From NCBI GenBank assembly GCA_001829505.1, contig MIBK01000049.1:5059-12533 (forward strand): a stretch of DNA of 7,475 bases, given 5' to 3'. Within the stretch, counting starts at the first letter, position 1, and each line of letters starts with the position of its first letter. Both the position numbers and the translations under genes were made by a program. Of this stretch, positions 1-6,414 are shown in pieces. Source of the DNA: Spirochaetes bacterium RBG_16_67_19. GTDB lineage: Bacteria > Spirochaetota > Spirochaetia > SZUA-6 > DRHE01. A model generated the notes under the pieces. That model had not been told where the DNA came from, made no database searches, and saw only the letters and a program-made list of their open reading frames with translations.

Positions 1-39
1 AGCCTGTCCGCGCTGCTTTCCATGGAGGAGTGTGAATGA
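1..39 (+). CDS. Possible 3' end of an upstream gene (partial)
   Basis: The first bases stay open in frame 1 and read as a short tail ending MEECE before a TGA whose ATGA overlaps the dehydrogenase start codon. This frame mostly has G or C at third codon positions, like the genes downstream, and the same 4-bp ATGA coupling recurs at the next junction. Frame 3 is also open to a TGA at 33-35 but has a poorer third-position pattern. The piece is too short to identify. If real, it makes the dehydrogenase an internal cistron of an operon that begins left of the window. Confidence 0.35.
   Translation, partial: SLSALLSMEECE
24..30 (+). promoter_or_regulatory. Ribosome binding site of the dehydrogenase
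   Basis: GGAGGAG lies 5 nt upstream of the ATG at 36, a good Shine-Dalgarno match at workable spacing. It supports this start over any internal one. Confidence 0.75.
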
Positions 40-1088
40 AAGCGTTCGTCTACCATAAGGCGGGAGAGTCCCGGCTGGAGGAGTATGCCCGCCCGCGCGC
101 GGCCCGGGACAGCGCCGTGATCCGGGTGCTGGCCTGCTCCGTGTGCGGGACCGACCTGCGGGCCTGGCAGCACGGCAACGAGAGGATCACCCCGCCGCGG
201 ATCAACGGCCATGAGCTGTGCGGCCGGATCGTGGAGATCGGCCTGGACTGCCCGGGCTTCGTTGTGGGTGAGCGGGTTTCGGTGGTCCCGGCCATCGGCT
301 GCGGGCAATGCCCCTCCTGCCGGAAAGGCTACACCAACCTCTGCGACAACCTGCGGACCATCGGCTTCCAGTTCGACGGCGGGTTCGCGGAGTACATGGA
401 GGTCCCCGCCGCCGCCTTCCAGGCGGGGCACGTCTACAGGACGCCGGAAGGCGTGCCCGACGAGGTGGCCGCGCTGGCCGAGCCGGTGGCCTGCGTGGTG
501 AACGGGCAGGAGTTCCTGCGCATCGCCAAGGGCGATGCGGTGGCCATCTTCGGCTCGGGCTTCATCGGCTGCCTGCACGCGGAGCTGGCCCGCATGAGCG
601 GCGCGGACCCGGTCATCATGATCGAGCCCAACGAGAGCCGCGCCCTGGCCGCGCACGCCCTGATCCCCTTCTCCTCCCTGATCGTGCCGGGAAAGGTCGA
701 CCTGCATAGCGAGGTGAAGCGGCTGACCGGGGGACAGGGAGCGGACGTGCTCATCACGGCCTGCGCCGTAGGCCAGGCCCAGGCCGACGCGGTGGCCCTG
801 GCGGCCAAGCGGGGCAGGATCAGCCTGTTCGGGGGGCTGGCCAGGGACACCAAAGGCTTCCTGGACAGCAACCTGATCCACTACAAGGAGCTCTCCATCC
901 ACGGCGTGCACGCCTCCACCGCCCGGCAGAACCGGACGGTCATGGACTGGATCGCGGCCGGGAAGCTGGACTTGCGCAAGTACGTCAGCCGCCTGTATCC
1001 GCTGGCAGAGATCGAGAGCGCCTTCCGCGACCTGCAGAGTCAGTCCGTGTTCAAGGCGGTCGTGCAGCCCTCGACGGATCAACCATGA
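36..1088 (+). CDS. Zinc-dependent medium-chain alcohol/polyol dehydrogenase
   Basis: This 350-residue protein belongs to the zinc-containing MDR family (sorbitol/L-iditol, threonine and alcohol dehydrogenases), which oxidise a hydroxyl group with NAD(P). All key residues are visible. The catalytic zinc ligands are C37 (VCGTD), H59-E60 (GHE) and E149 (AEP). The structural zinc is held by C89, C92, C95 and C103. The Rossmann fold has GSGFIG at 173-178, and the acidic E197 at the end of the second strand favours NAD over NADP (inference). Length is normal for the family, no signal peptide is seen, and the protein should be cytosolic. The start has a clear Shine-Dalgarno sequence. The stop overlaps the next start by 4 bp (ATGA), so it is probably translationally coupled to the URO-D-like gene. 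Context suggests a sugar, polyol or related alcohol as substrate, but the sequence does not say which. Confidence 0.93.
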   Translation: MKAFVYHKAGESRLEEYARPRAARDSAVIRVLACSVCGTDLRAWQHGNERITPPRINGHELCGRIVEIGLDCPGFVVGERVSVVPAIGCGQCPSCRKGYTNLCDNLRTIGFQFDGGFAEYMEVPAAAFQAGHVYRTPEGVPDEVAALAEPVACVVNGQEFLRIAKGDAVAIFGSGFIGCLHAELARMSGADPVIMIEPNESRALAAHALIPFSSLIVPGKVDLHSEVKRLTGGQGADVLITACAVGQAQADAVALAAKRGRISLFGGLARDTKGFLDSNLIHYKELSIHGVHASTARQNRTVMDWIAAGKLDLRKYVSRLYPLAEIESAFRDLQSQSVFKAVVQPSTDQP

Positions 1089-2143
1089 ACGAGCCTAAGG
1101 CCGGTGGCGGGCTGAGTGGTTTGGAGCGCACGCGGCGAGCCATCCGCGGGCAGCCGGTGGACCGGCCACCCACCTTTCCTATCCTGCTGGCCCCTGCCTG
1201 CCAGCTTGTGGGCGTGAAGCAGGGCGACTACAACCGCGACGCCGGAATCATGGCCGACACCCTCCTTCGCGCGCGCGAGCTGTGCGGCTTCGACGGCCTT
1301 TACGTATCGCGGGACAATTGGATCTATCACCAGGCGCTCGGAGGGGAGATGCTCTTCCCCGAGGACGATGAATCCTACAGCTTGCGACCACTGCTGGGTT
1401 GCATTCGCGAATTCCGGAAGCTCGAAGTCCCGGACCCGGAAAGCGCTCCCGGTATGCGCACCATGCTGGAAGCGGCACGACGTGTCGTGCAGGCGGCCGG
1501 GAGCCGCTATTACGTGCAGGCCAACATCGACACCGGCCCCTTCAGCCTGGCCGCGGTGCTGCGGGGCGCGCAGGAGTTCCTGCTGGATCTGGCCGTGGAG
1601 AATGAACGGGACTTGGGGGAGTTCCTGGATTTCTGCAGCGAGGTGGTGGCAGCCTACGGCCTGGCCATGATCCGGACCGGTGTGCACGGAGTCCAGTTCG
1701 GCGATTCCACGGCCAGCCTGATCTCCCCCGAGCATTACGCGCGCTTCGTGCTGCCTTATCAGGAGAGGGTGCTGGGCGCCCTGGGCGGCGCTGGCTGCGA
1801 CCTGTGGATCCACATCTGCGGCAAGACCGACCACTTGCTGGGCCTGCTCCGCGGCCTGCCTTTCCAGGGTTTCGAGGTGGACGCCAAGGTCGATCTGCGG
1901 ACCGCCCGCGCGCTGCTCGGGGAACGGATCGCGCTGAAAGGCAACCTGGACACGACCTTTTTGCTCACCCGCACTGCGGAAGAAGTCGAGCGGGCTTGCC
2001 TGCAAATCCTGCGCGACGGCCCGTTCGAAACTGGAGTGATCCTTTCTCCCGGCTGCGGAGTGCCGAGGCTGACCCCGCTGGCGAACCTTCGGGCCATGGT
2101 GCGGGCCTGCGAGCAGGCGGGGCAGGGCGCTATTAGAGCCTGA
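1085..2143 (+). CDS. URO-D superfamily protein with H-x-C...C site, methyltransferase-like
   Basis: This 352-residue single-domain protein has the uroporphyrinogen decarboxylase fold pattern: an N-terminal RxxRAIxGxPVDRPP segment (about 15-29), a GDSTASLISPEHY stretch (206-218) and a C-terminal SPGCGVPRLTPLANL segment (321-335). It lacks the HemE N-terminal RQAGRY signature, so it is unlikely to make coproporphyrinogen. H243-I-C245 followed by C324 matches the H-x-C...C zinc ligands of corrinoid-dependent methyltransferases (MtaA, MtbA, CmuA). In those, zinc activates a thiol or related acceptor and the partner is a methylated corrinoid protein. A methyl-transfer role is therefore plausible, but no corrinoid protein lies in the window. 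The start overlaps the dehydrogenase stop by ATGA and has only a weak Shine-Dalgarno sequence, which suggests coupling. The 3' end overlaps the convergent URO-D-like gene by 11 bp. Family assignment is firm; reaction and substrate are unknown. Confidence 0.88.
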   Translation: MNEPKAGGGLSGLERTRRAIRGQPVDRPPTFPILLAPACQLVGVKQGDYNRDAGIMADTLLRARELCGFDGLYVSRDNWIYHQALGGEMLFPEDDESYSLRPLLGCIREFRKLEVPDPESAPGMRTMLEAARRVVQAAGSRYYVQANIDTGPFSLAAVLRGAQEFLLDLAVENERDLGEFLDFCSEVVAAYGLAMIRTGVHGVQFGDSTASLISPEHYARFVLPYQERVLGALGGAGCDLWIHICGKTDHLLGLLRGLPFQGFEVDAKVDLRTARALLGERIALKGNLDTTFLLTRTAEEVERACLQILRDGPFETGVILSPGCGVPRLTPLANLRAMVRACEQAGQGAIRA

Positions 2144-3233
2144 GCTTCTTCAGGCCGAAATGCGCGCGGTAAGCGTTGATCATGGCCGCGTAGTTGGCCG
2201 GGGGTACGCTGGCGGTGATGGCGTTGCTGGCGGTGAAGATGTGCCCGCCGTCGCCGCAACCGGCTTCCAGGATTTCCAAAGTCATCCGTTCCACTTCCTG
2301 GGCGGAGGCGAAGCTCAGGATCCGGCCGCAGTCCATGTTGCCCAAGAAGGTGATCCGCTTCCCGTAGAGGCTCTTGAGCCGGCGCAAGTCCATCCCTGCG
2401 CCCAGGTCGATCTCCAGGTAGGCGTCCACCTCACAGCCGAGGAGGAAATCGTCGATCACGGGCCACAGGTCTCCGTCCGAGGCGTTGACCGCGTAGGCGC
2501 CGGCCGCGCGCACCCGGTGAGTGCAGGCACGCACCTCCGGCACGATGAACTTCCGATAGGCATCCGGCGAGATCAGCAGGCGCGTGCCGGCGAAATCCCC
2601 GCCGATGCCGATCAGCTCGATCGACAGCCGCGCGTAGTCGTCAATGACCTTCAAAGCGCGCGCGGTGGCCAGGCGGAAGTGCACTGCGGCCGCCGCCGGA
2701 TCCAGGACCATGGCCTGCATCAGGTCGCTGTCAGTCCAGATGCCGTGGAAGTAGGCGGGGGCCAGGAGCGGCAGATCCAGGTCCTGCCGCTGCATCTCCT
2801 CGCGAAGGAAGTGATAAATCAGGTAGCTGTCGCGGGGCAGGTCGCCCAGCATGGTTTCGGATACCTTCCGGTTCCGCGCCCGCAGATGTTCGACCGGGTC
2901 CTCCGCGATGCGAACCTCGAAGCGGGCCCCCAGCTCGGAGAGCGGGTCGTAGGAATAGGCGGCCCCGGGCACGGGGTTGGGGCTGACGCACAGCAGGTCG
3001 TGGCCCAACCGGCGCGCCAGCTCCACCCGGTCGCGGGCATAGCGCCGCAGCGTCGGTTCGAAGCCGATCTCCCGCGCCATCGACAGCCACGGTTCCATGC
3101 CGCCCAGGTACTCGACGAAGGGCCGGCCCAGGAGATATTCGGCAAGCGGAGGCAGCAGCACGTACTCGAAGATCGGAGTGCGGTCCGGCTCGCGGTGAGC
3201 GAAGGCCGACGCAACGCGCTCGCGGGAAGTCAT
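2133..3233 (-). CDS. URO-D superfamily protein lacking the zinc ligands
   Basis: This 366-residue cytosolic protein, last gene of the transporter operon, starts with MTSRERVASAFAHREPDRTP, a typical N-terminus for URO-D-like proteins. Later family segments include LISPDAYRKFIVPEVR (219-234), a DGD motif in NASDGD (250-255), FLGNMDCG (296-303) and the C-terminal GHIFTASNAI (330-339). At the position of the H-x-C in its convergent neighbour it has N-A-S (250-252), and the later cysteine is replaced within TASNAI. A zinc-thiolate methyltransferase mechanism therefore looks unlikely. HemE signatures are also missing. The chosen ATG matches the family start; an in-frame ATG at 3299 would add 22 Arg-rich residues and overlap the permease, so it was not used. 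The gene begins 8 nt after the permease stop, with a hairpin and no exposed Shine-Dalgarno sequence, so translation probably depends on coupling. Function is unknown. Confidence 0.87.
   Translation of the reverse strand: MTSRERVASAFAHREPDRTPIFEYVLLPPLAEYLLGRPFVEYLGGMEPWLSMAREIGFEPTLRRYARDRVELARRLGHDLLCVSPNPVPGAAYSYDPLSELGARFEVRIAEDPVEHLRARNRKVSETMLGDLPRDSYLIYHFLREEMQRQDLDLPLLAPAYFHGIWTDSDLMQAMVLDPAAAAVHFRLATARALKVIDDYARLSIELIGIGGDFAGTRLLISPDAYRKFIVPEVRACTHRVRAAGAYAVNASDGDLWPVIDDFLLGCEVDAYLEIDLGAGMDLRRLKSLYGKRITFLGNMDCGRILSFASAQEVERMTLEILEAGCGDGGHIFTASNAITASVPPANYAAMINAYRAHFGLKKLRL
2138..2155. other. Small hairpin at the convergent gene junction
   Basis: GCCTGA and TCAGGC form a perfect 6-bp stem with a 6-nt loop, lying over the stop codon of the + strand URO-D-like gene and inside the last codons of the - strand one. 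Neither strand has a T-run after the stem, so it is not a convincing intrinsic terminator. It is the only hairpin noticed between the two converging genes. Confidence 0.25.
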
Positions 3234-3259
3234 GGCGCGCTTCAGGCCTTGAGCGCGCC
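3234..3259 (-). promoter_or_regulatory. Hairpin spanning permease stop and URO-D-like start
   Basis: On the - strand, GGCGCGC pairs perfectly with GCGCGCC (7 G-C pairs) around a 12-nt loop, and TCA/TGA inside the loop can extend the stem past one bulged A. The TGA of the MalG-like gene (3244-3242) lies in the loop side and the stem ends directly before the ATG at 3233. No Shine-Dalgarno sequence is exposed. A ribosome finishing the permease would melt the stem, so it could enforce translational coupling (inference). Confidence 0.5.
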
Positions 3260-4093
3260 AGCGGACACGCCGCTGATGAAGTCCCGCTGCATGAGCCACA
3301 TGATCAGCAGCACCGGCAGGATCACAACGCAGCCCATGGCCGCCATGGGCCCCCAGACCAGGGCTTTGTCGGTGATGAAGCCGGCGATGGTGACCGTGAG
3401 GGGTTTGGCCCGCACGATCGTGAGGATCACCGCGTACAGCAGCTCGTTCCAGCTGGCCACGAAGGTCAGCATGCCGGTGGCGATCAGGCCGGCGCGCACC
3501 ATCGGAGCGGTGACGTAGACGTAGCGCTGCAGCAGGTTGCAGCCGTCCAGCATGCTCTGTTCCTCCACCTCATAGGGGGCCTCCTGGAAGAAGCCGACCA
3601 TCAGCAGGATCACCAGCGGCAGGTTGAAGCTGGTGTTCATCAGCACCAGAGCCAGGACATTGTCCATCAGTCGCAGGGTGCGGATGATATAGAACACCGG
3701 CACGGCTACCACGATGGCGGGGTACATCTTCTGGATCAGGAACCAGCCGGCGAACAGCTTCTTCAACCGGCGGGGGAGCATCCCGTTCACCAGGGAGTAG
3801 GAGGCCAGGCTGCCGAAGAACACGGTGCAGGCGGTGGTCCCGGTGGCGATCAGAACGGAGTTCAATAATCCGCGCGGCAATCCGTATTTCAGGACGATGT
3901 CCTGGAAGTTCTGAAGGGTGAGCTTCGAAGGGAACATGATCGGAGGAGAGTGGTAATATTCCTGTTCCATCTTGAAGGCATTGGAGATCAGCCAATAAAA
4001 AGGGAAGAGGATGGCGGCAAACAGTACGACCAGCACGACGATGCGTACCGGCAGGCTGAGGAAGTTGCCCAGGCGCATGCCCCGGGTGCGCAT
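3242..4093 (-). CDS. Carbohydrate ABC transporter permease, MalG-like
   Basis: This 283-residue inner-membrane protein is one half of the transport channel of a CUT1-type importer, pairing with the MalF-like permease encoded just upstream. It has the family's six predicted membrane segments, near residues 15-37, 76-100, 113-137, 145-169, 201-222 and 250-268. The cytoplasmic coupling loop that contacts the ATPase is at about 171-198 (EAPYEVEEQSMLDG...APM). It is a drifted EAA motif: EEQS replaces the usual EEAA, and Cys replaces Ala after DG. The C-terminal ISGVSAGALKA is typical of MalG relatives. The gene lies 3 nt after the MalF-like stop. A GGAGG inside the end of that gene sits 12 nt before the chosen ATG, slightly long but usable. 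An ATG five codons in is possible but has no better ribosome binding site. The transported sugar cannot be read from the sequence. Confidence 0.93.
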   Translation of the reverse strand: MRTRGMRLGNFLSLPVRIVVLVVLFAAILFPFYWLISNAFKMEQEYYHSPPIMFPSKLTLQNFQDIVLKYGLPRGLLNSVLIATGTTACTVFFGSLASYSLVNGMLPRRLKKLFAGWFLIQKMYPAIVVAVPVFYIIRTLRLMDNVLALVLMNTSFNLPLVILLMVGFFQEAPYEVEEQSMLDGCNLLQRYVYVTAPMVRAGLIATGMLTFVASWNELLYAVILTIVRAKPLTVTIAGFITDKALVWGPMAAMGCVVILPVLLIMWLMQRDFISGVSAGALKA

Positions 4094-4096
4094 GGC

Positions 4097-4999
4097 TTAG
4101 CCCAGCCTCCGTAGCTGCCGGTCCCGCAGCCGGCTGAAGGCCCAGGCGATCAGGGACATGCTGATCACGAACACGATGGCCGTAGCGGAGGAATAGCCGA
4201 TGTTCAGGAACTTAATCCCCTGGCGGTAGATGTAGGTGGGCAGCATTTCCGTGGCGTTCCCGGGCCCGCCCTGGGTCATCACGAAGATCGTGTCGAACAC
4301 CTTGAAGGCGTCAATGAAGCGGATCATGGCCACGATGATGATGACCGGCGAGATGATGGGCAGGATGATCCTCCAGAACACTTTCCACGGCGAGGCCCCG
4401 TCCACGCGCGCCGCGTCCAGGAAACTGGTGGGCAGCGCCTTGATCGAGGACAGGACCAGCACGGCCACGAAGGGGATGTACTGCCAGGTATCCACGAAGG
4501 TCACGGTATAGAGAGCCAGCTTCGGGTCGCCGATCCAGGAAACCGGCGCGATGCCCAGGAAGGACAGCAGGTAGTTGACGACCCCATAGGTCCGGTCGGC
4601 CATCATCCGCCATAGCGTGCCGGAAACCACCGGGGCGATGATCATGGGGATCATCAGGACGCTGATCAGGCCGCGGAACAGCTTGCTGTCATCGGACAGC
4701 ATCATCGCCACCGTCACCCCGACCACCAGCTCCACGCTCACGGATAGGGAGGCGAAGATAACATTGTTGCGCAGGGAGAGCATGGTGAGCTCGTCGGTGA
4801 AGATGTCCAGGTAGTTCTTCAGCCCGATGAAAGCGCGGGCGGCCGGAAGGTTCAACTTGTAGCGGAACAGGCTGAGCCAAGCCCCCCAACCCAGTGGGAT
4901 GAAAGCCGCGACCAGCAGGATGAGGATTACCGGCAGCACGAACAGCCAGGAGAGGTTCCGATCGGTTTTGCTGCGGTAAGGCGTCCGGGTGACCAGCAT
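4097..4999 (-). CDS. Carbohydrate ABC transporter permease, MalF-like
   Basis: This 300-residue inner-membrane protein is the MalF/UgpA-type partner of the MalG-like permease. Predicted membrane segments lie near 17-40, 76-101, 109-130, 162-184, 214-230 and 270-288. The coupling loop is canonical: DAARVDGASPWKVFWRIILP at 195-214. The TQGGPGNATEML stretch (242-253) is a hallmark of this subfamily. Its ATG comes 53 bp after the binding-protein stop. The frame stays open far upstream, antisense to the binding-protein gene, but that extension is an Arg/Gly/Pro-rich shadow; the membrane protein begins at MLVTRTPYRSK. The only G-rich Shine-Dalgarno-like run (GGGGGA) is 14 nt before the ATG and lies inside a strong hairpin, so initiation is probably weak or controlled. 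Permeases of this kind are usually made in smaller amounts than their binding protein. Confidence 0.93.
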   Translation of the reverse strand: MLVTRTPYRSKTDRNLSWLFVLPVILILLVAAFIPLGWGAWLSLFRYKLNLPAARAFIGLKNYLDIFTDELTMLSLRNNVIFASLSVSVELVVGVTVAMMLSDDSKLFRGLISVLMIPMIIAPVVSGTLWRMMADRTYGVVNYLLSFLGIAPVSWIGDPKLALYTVTFVDTWQYIPFVAVLVLSSIKALPTSFLDAARVDGASPWKVFWRIILPIISPVIIIVAMIRFIDAFKVFDTIFVMTQGGPGNATEMLPTYIYRQGIKFLNIGYSSATAIVFVISMSLIAWAFSRLRDRQLRRLG

Positions 5000-5007
5000 G
5001 CTGTTTA

Positions 5008-5039
5008 CGAGAGTCCCCCGATGGCCCGGGGGACCCTCG
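5008..5039 (-). promoter_or_regulatory. Intercistronic hairpin between binding protein and permease genes
   Basis: A 13-bp stem closes a 6-nt loop (GGCCAT on the - strand). All pairs are Watson-Crick except one, which is G-U in the - strand transcript but an A-C mismatch in + strand RNA, so the fold is better on the coding strand of the operon. The following bases TAAACAGC contain no U-tract, so it is not a standard terminator. The stem buries the GGGGGA that would serve as ribosome binding site for the permease. Comparable intercistronic structures after binding-protein genes (malE-malF in E. coli) protect the upstream mRNA and lower downstream expression. That role here is inferred. Confidence 0.6.
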
Positions 5040-5052
5040 GTTGCTTCAAACC

Positions 5053-6315
5053 CTAGCGGCCGGTGTTCTTCACGCCCTTGGCGGGCGGATAGTCGGCCAG
5101 CAGCTTCTTGAAACCGTCCTCCATGAACTTGATGGCCTTCGCCAGGTTCCACTGGTCGGTGATGTAGTTGGATACCGCATCGCGAACGTAGGCTTCGGCC
5201 ATGGTACCGGCGGGGATCCTCCACCAGATCACCGCGCCCTGCTGCGAAGCCTGGTAATGAGGATACAGCTTGTTGCTCTTCACCTCCGGCTTTTGCCACA
5301 CGGAGATGCGGGAGGGCAGGATCGAGTACTTCAGGAAGTTGGCCAGCTGCTTCTCCTTGCTGGTGTAGAACTTGATCCACTCCCAGGCCGCATCCTTGTT
5401 CTTGGCCGCCTTGGGGATGCCCATGTCCCAGGAGGACAGCACGGTCACGCCGTTTTTCTCGTAGGGGATCGGCGCGACGGCCCACTTGCCCACGACCTTT
5501 GATTTCTCCGGGTTGTCGCCGTTGGGCGCAATAGAGAGGGTCGGCCAGGAGAAGGCGATCGCGGCGTTGCCGGCCAGGAAAGCGGCGTCGCTCTCGGGAA
5601 GGCCCCAGGCTGGCGCTGCCGGATCGGCGTACTTCATCCACTTCTTGGCGATCTCCAGGGACTTGCGGGTCTCGGCGGAGTTGATCGTCAGATTCCAGTT
5701 CTGGTCCGCCCAGCGGCCGCCCAGCGACCACTGCACCATCATCCACAGGCCGCTGAACTGCTCCTTGACGCCCGGGATGGCCAGGGCGTAGAAATTTTTC
5801 GCCGGGTTGTTCAGCTTGTCGCACAGCTTGAAGAAATCATCCCAGTTTTTGGGCATTTCCTTGATTAAGTCCGTGCGATAGGCCAGGGTCTGCGGGGTGT
5901 TGGAGAAGGGGATGCCCATGATCTTGCCGGCCCACTTGCCCGACTGCTCCCACAGGCCCGGGATGATGTCTTCGGAGTCGAACTTGTCACGCTTGATCAA
6001 CGGGGCGAGGTCATCCATGAAGGGTTCGAACTCCCCATCCCACTGGCAGGCGGGGGTGACGATATCGTAGGAAGAATCCCCTGTGGACAAGGACAGGCCC
6101 ATTTTTTCGTAAAGGGTCAGGTAGGGGAACTCCACGACCTCGACCTTGCAGCCGGTCTTTTCCTCGAACTCCTTGGAATATTCCTTGGCCGCCTCGGCAT
6201 AGGTGGCCGCGAAGTACAGCAGGCGGATCGACTTCCCGGCGAACTTTTTCTGGGCGAAGCCGGTCACCGCTGCTATCAGCAACAGGATCAACACGATACC
6301 AAGAAATTTCTTCAT
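5053..6315 (-). CDS. Extracellular sugar-binding protein of ABC transporter, family 1
   Basis: This 420-residue secreted protein should capture the substrate and deliver it to the MalF/MalG-like permeases. The N-terminus is a classic signal peptide: MKK, a hydrophobic core (4-18) and a likely type I cleavage after GFA (residue 21). There is no lipobox cysteine, so a free periplasmic protein in a diderm is likely. The mature part has family-1 features: an EFEEKTGCKVEVVEFPY-type first domain (about 49-65), GIPFSNTPQTLAYRTDL (134-150), an AFLAGNAAIAFSWP segment (245-258) and GIPKAAKNKDAAWEWIKF (299-316). Many tryptophans (for example W92, W191, W257, W296, W364, W365) suit stacking on sugar rings, but the ligand is not predictable. 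AAGGAGGC lies 7 nt before the chosen ATG. The gene heads the operon behind a leader ORF. Confidence 0.94.
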   Translation of the reverse strand: MKKFLGIVLILLLIAAVTGFAQKKFAGKSIRLLYFAATYAEAAKEYSKEFEEKTGCKVEVVEFPYLTLYEKMGLSLSTGDSSYDIVTPACQWDGEFEPFMDDLAPLIKRDKFDSEDIIPGLWEQSGKWAGKIMGIPFSNTPQTLAYRTDLIKEMPKNWDDFFKLCDKLNNPAKNFYALAIPGVKEQFSGLWMMVQWSLGGRWADQNWNLTINSAETRKSLEIAKKWMKYADPAAPAWGLPESDAAFLAGNAAIAFSWPTLSIAPNGDNPEKSKVVGKWAVAPIPYEKNGVTVLSSWDMGIPKAAKNKDAAWEWIKFYTSKEKQLANFLKYSILPSRISVWQKPEVKSNKLYPHYQASQQGAVIWWRIPAGTMAEAYVRDAVSNYITDQWNLAKAIKFMEDGFKKLLADYPPAKGVKNTGR

Positions 6316-6322
6316 CGTTCAT

Positions 6323-6330
6323 GCCTCCTT
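6323..6330 (-). promoter_or_regulatory. Ribosome binding site of the sugar-binding protein
   Basis: On the - strand AAGGAGGC precedes the ATG at 6315 by 7 nt. Another ATG at 6322 is immediately adjacent to this site, too close to be used, and its frame does not encode the signal peptide. The site therefore decides the start. Confidence 0.8.
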
Positions 6331-6344
6331 CACAGGCTCGGGAT

Positions 6345-6358
6345 CCGAAACAGTTCGG
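6345..6358. repeat. Short inverted repeat in the transporter leader
   Basis: CCGAA and TTCGG are perfect 5-bp arms around a 4-nt spacer, between the leader ORF and the binding-protein ribosome binding site. It could be a small RNA hairpin or a half-site pair for a repressor. Nothing else supports either reading. Confidence 0.25.
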
Positions 6359-6380
6359 CCGGAATTGCCAGTGGGGCGAA

Positions 6381-6410
6381 TCACGGCGGGCGCAGCACGG
6401 AAAGCCTCAT
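6381..6410 (-). CDS. Putative 9-residue leader peptide MRLSVLRPP
   Basis: ATG, eight further sense codons and TGA form a tiny ORF between the predicted transporter promoter and the sugar-binding protein. The support is its translation signal: AAGGAGGT, a full complement to the 16S rRNA 3' end, lies 4 nt before the ATG, and a second AGGAGG precedes it. It would be the first cistron on the predicted transcript, starting roughly 20 nt from the 5' end and ending 65 nt before the binding-protein ATG. The last two codons are Pro-Pro followed by the stop, a context known to slow elongation and release. A role in translational attenuation, or in feeding ribosomes to the operon, is inference. No homology is claimed. 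Alternatively it is a chance ORF beside a purine-rich tract. Confidence 0.5.
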   Translation of the reverse strand: MRLSVLRPP

Positions 6411-6414
6411 GGCT

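Noticed and set aside
1..35. Frame 3 tail ending at TGA 33-35 as the upstream gene end
   Set aside because: It is open but has a poor G/C third-position pattern. Frame 1, with an ATGA overlap like the next junction, fits better. Neither is certain.
1079..2005. 308-codon open frame on the - strand
   Set aside because: It is antisense to the methyltransferase-like URO-D gene, with His/Gln/Ala-rich translation and no recognisable domain.
1085..2143. Calling either URO-D protein HemE (heme biosynthesis)
   Set aside because: The HemE N-terminal RQAGRY signature is missing in both, one carries an extra zinc-type site, and there are no other tetrapyrrole genes nearby.
3234..3299. Earlier ATG at 3299 for the - strand URO-D-like gene
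   Set aside because: It adds 22 Arg-rich residues unlike the family N-terminus and overlaps the permease by 58 bp. The start at 3233 gives the usual TSRERV beginning.
2160..3518. 452-codon open frame on the + strand
   Set aside because: It is antisense to the URO-D-like gene and the end of the MalG-like gene, both well supported. Its translation shows no family motif.
5008..5039. Hairpin after the binding-protein gene as an intrinsic terminator
   Set aside because: No U-tract follows the stem, and the permease starts 8 nt later, so complete termination is unlikely. It is kept as an intercistronic regulatory structure.
5000..5824. Long upstream in-frame extension of the MalF-like permease, antisense to the binding-protein gene
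   Set aside because: The added residues are a low-complexity Arg/Gly/Pro mix typical of antisense reading in GC-rich DNA. The permease fold begins at the ATG at 4999, and the binding protein on the same strand is a clear gene.
6011..6322. ATG at 6322 opening a 103-codon frame over the binding-protein start
   Set aside because: It touches the ribosome binding site (1 nt after GGAGGC) and its product is a frame-shifted shadow with no signal peptide.
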